Shown piece by piece: positions 12,176-14,042 of a stretch of DNA of 14,042 nt. The stretch spans positions 1 through 14,042 of the forward strand of contig JAQTRI010000045.1 of assembly GCA_028711905.1 (NCBI GenBank). Direction: 5' to 3'. The first letter of the stretch is position 1. Every line of letters starts with the position of its first letter. The notes beneath the pieces were generated by a model. It ran no database searches and had not been told where the DNA came from. It was given only the letters and a program-made list of their open reading frames with translations. Origin of the DNA: Candidatus Wallbacteria bacterium. GTDB taxonomy: Bacteria > Muiribacteriota > JAQTZZ01. The translations under genes and the position numbers were made by a program.

Positions 12176-14042
12176 TTGACAGAGAATGGGTTCATTTCTG
12201 AACTGAGAAAAAGAATTCTCATTGGCGATGGAGGTATGGGCTCTGCTCTTCTGCCGTGCATGAAAAAAGGCATGATACCAGAAGAGGTAAATCTCGCCGA
12301 ACCAGAAAGGGTTACTGATATACACAGGGCTTTTATCGAAGCCGGGGCTGATCTGATCGAAACCAACACTTTCGGGGCCAATCGCATCAAACTGGAACAG
12401 ACCGGTAAAGCCCATCTGACTGAGAAATTGAATCTTGCCGGGGTCTGCTGTGCCAGAAACGCCTCATCCGGCAGAAAGGCATTTGTCGCGGGTTCGATCG
12501 GCCCGTCCGGCATTGTAATTCGTGACGAAAACTCTTTCTGGACCGTATATCATTCTTATATGGAACAGGCCGGATTACTTGCTCAAGCAGGTGTGGACTG
12601 CTTAATTCTGGAAACTTTTTCTGATCTGAAAGAGATAAAAATTGCTGTTGCGGCCTGTTCTGAGTTGCGTATCCCGTGTCTGGCTCAGGTGACTCTGGAT
12701 GGTTCAGGTCGAATGCTGAGCGGTACTGACGCTGAAACCGCGGCCCAGGTTCTGTCTGCACAACCAGTGACCGGTATAGGAATAAACTGCTCTTTGGGAG
12801 CACAAGGCATTTTACCACTTTTGACCAGGATGGCAGAGCGTTCTTCCGGGGTTTTTCTTTCGGTTTTTCCCAATGCCGGATTGCCTCAGCTTGATGAAAA
12901 CGGAGGCACGGTATATTACGAACCGGCAGAGGAGTTCTCTAAAGTGGCTGAAAGTTATTATCAACTGGGAGCCAATATAATTGGAGGGTGCTGTGGCACT
13001 GGTTTTGAGCACATACGCAGTTTGAGCGCTAAACTAAGTGGAAAAGCACCAAAGCCAAGAAACACGAGAGTTTTTACTTCAGTTTGCAGCAGAAGCAAAA
13101 CAGTGTTTTATGCAGACTGGGATATGCCACCCTTGTTGATTGGCGAGAGATTGAATCCGACAGGAAGAAAAAAGCTTGGCACAGGATTGCGTAAAAGTGA
13201 TTATTCGCTTTACAGAAATGAGGCTTTATTGCAAGCCCAGGCAGGTGCTACTGCGCTTGATCTGAATGTTTCCGTTTCCGGGATTGATGAAAAAAAGACC
13301 TTGCTGGAAGCGATCGCTGTTCTCCAGAACTGCTGCGAATTACCCCTGTGCATTGATTCGTCTTCTCCGGAAGTGCTTGCCGCGGTATTGCCTTTTCTTG
13401 ACGGAAAGCCGGTTGTCAATTCCATAAACGGGCGGGAAGACACTATGGAGGTTCTCCTGCCGGCACTCAGAAAATGGGGAGCTACAGCCATTGTTCTTCC
13501 GATTGATGAGAATGGCATACCGGCAACCCCTGAAGCCAGGCTCCGTGTTGCCGAAAAAGTCCTTGCTGCGGCGGAGAAATATGGTATCAGCAGGAACCGG
13601 TTGCTGTTTGACGGCCTGACCCTGACCCTGGCGACAGATCAGGCAGCAGCCTTGACAGGCATTGAGACTATCCGGCGCATGAGCGAGGAAAAAGGGCTGC
13701 TTACCAGTATGGGGGTAAGCAATGTTTCATATGGTCTTCCAGCTCGAAGCTCGATTAACGCGGCTTTTCTGACACAGCTGATACATATTGGTGTTGCGGC
13801 TGTCATTATCAATCCGTTCGATGACAGGATGATGGACGCATTTTACGCATCATGTGCTTTATCTGGCAGGGTCAAAGGGTTTACCGCTTTACAGGAAAGA
13901 GAGCAGCGACAAACCGCAATAAAGCAGGTTTCGGAGAATAAATCCGGGACAGCTGAACAAAAGTCCGAATCAGAACGCTTAAAAGACGCGGTGCTTTCAG
14001 GATCGTTGCAGGAAGCGCTTGATCTGACTTCCGGCCTCCTTG
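12176..14042 (+). CDS. metH: Cobalamin-dependent methionine synthase, partial at the 3' end
   Basis: MetH moves a methyl group from 5-methyl-tetrahydrofolate through cobalamin to homocysteine. The 622 visible codons hold the homocysteine-binding barrel (about 1-285), starting RILIGDGGMGSALL. Its zinc ligands are C205 (GINC) and C272-C273 (GGCCGT). The pterin-binding barrel (about 318-575) follows, with GERLNPTGRKK, DLNVS, IDSSSPE, VNSINGRED and GVSNVSYGLPARSSIN. A charged linker then leads into LKDAVLSGSLQEALDLTSGLL, the start of the cobalamin-binding cap, where the window ends. The cobalamin domain and any activation domain cannot be seen. The start is TTG 12176, after an in-frame stop at 12173-12175. 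No riboswitch fits in the 49-bp gap upstream, so control is likely at the operon level. Confidence 0.95.
   Translation, partial: MTENGFISELRKRILIGDGGMGSALLPCMKKGMIPEEVNLAEPERVTDIHRAFIEAGADLIETNTFGANRIKLEQTGKAHLTEKLNLAGVCCARNASSGRKAFVAGSIGPSGIVIRDENSFWTVYHSYMEQAGLLAQAGVDCLILETFSDLKEIKIAVAACSELRIPCLAQVTLDGSGRMLSGTDAETAAQVLSAQPVTGIGINCSLGAQGILPLLTRMAERSSGVFLSVFPNAGLPQLDENGGTVYYEPAEEFSKVAESYYQLGANIIGGCCGTGFEHIRSLSAKLSGKAPKPRNTRVFTSVCSRSKTVFYADWDMPPLLIGERLNPTGRKKLGTGLRKSDYSLYRNEALLQAQAGATALDLNVSVSGIDEKKTLLEAIAVLQNCCELPLCIDSSSPEVLAAVLPFLDGKPVVNSINGREDTMEVLLPALRKWGATAIVLPIDENGIPATPEARLRVAEKVLAAAEKYGISRNRLLFDGLTLTLATDQAAALTGIETIRRMSEEKGLLTSMGVSNVSYGLPARSSINAAFLTQLIHIGVAAVIINPFDDRMMDAFYASCALSGRVKGFTALQEREQRQTAIKQVSENKSGTAEQKSESERLKDAVLSGSLQEALDLTSGLL

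Noticed and set aside
11779..12818. Long minus-strand frames opposite the SPOR 3' end, the small protein and metH
   Set aside because: They show no domain signature and lie antisense to well-supported plus-strand genes, so they are reading-frame shadows.

Overview
The window looks like a chromosomal oriC neighbourhood from a Gram-negative, probably anaerobic bacterium. Evidence for an outer membrane is a secreted metalloprotease whose C-terminal part resembles an Omp85-type barrel and ends in Phe. Evidence for an anaerobic, iron-sulfur-rich metabolism is an RnfB-type polyferredoxin, an AmrS radical SAM enzyme, a YkgJ-type cysteine-cluster protein and two molybdo-hydroxylase accessory subunits. 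I cannot name the phylum from this sequence alone. No tRNA, rRNA, transposon, phage gene or CRISPR array was recognised.

Left part (1-5836): a minus-strand pair encodes a YkgJ-family cysteine-cluster protein and, overlapping its stop codon, the start of a secreted protein cut by the window edge. A 361-bp divergent spacer follows, holding a palindrome, a promoter-like site and a terminator-like hairpin. It leads into an 80-aa histone H1-like protein made almost only of Ala-Ala-Lys-Lys-Pro units. Next come a 73-nt imperfect stem-loop ending in a T run and a NUDIX hydrolase. The NUDIX gene overlaps tail-to-tail with a minus-strand pair for the FAD and [2Fe-2S] subunits of a xanthine-dehydrogenase-like enzyme, whose molybdenum subunit is absent. 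Divergent from that pair is a 919-aa protein joining a signal peptide, a gluzincin-like peptidase, a TolB-like propeller and a C-terminal barrel.

Centre (5856-8898): recF and dnaA lie on the minus strand. No dnaN sits between them. Consensus DnaA boxes occur both downstream of dnaA (6999-7077) and upstream of it (8484-8656). The upstream cluster is followed by an AT-rich stretch (8759-8800). This is most simply read as a bipartite origin of replication, with genes on either side transcribed away from it.

Right part (8899-14042): a plus-strand run starts with a promoter-like TTGACA just after the AT-rich stretch. It contains rnfB, amrS and a membrane-anchored SPOR-domain protein, each overlapping the next by 1-4 bp. 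A 66-aa UvrD/PcrA-tail-like protein and a cobalamin-dependent methionine synthase (metH) follow, cut by the window end. Several starts were moved from the longest open frame to internal codons with good Shine-Dalgarno sites: recF to GTG, rnfB to ATG and the SPOR gene to GTG. The metH start is a TTG.
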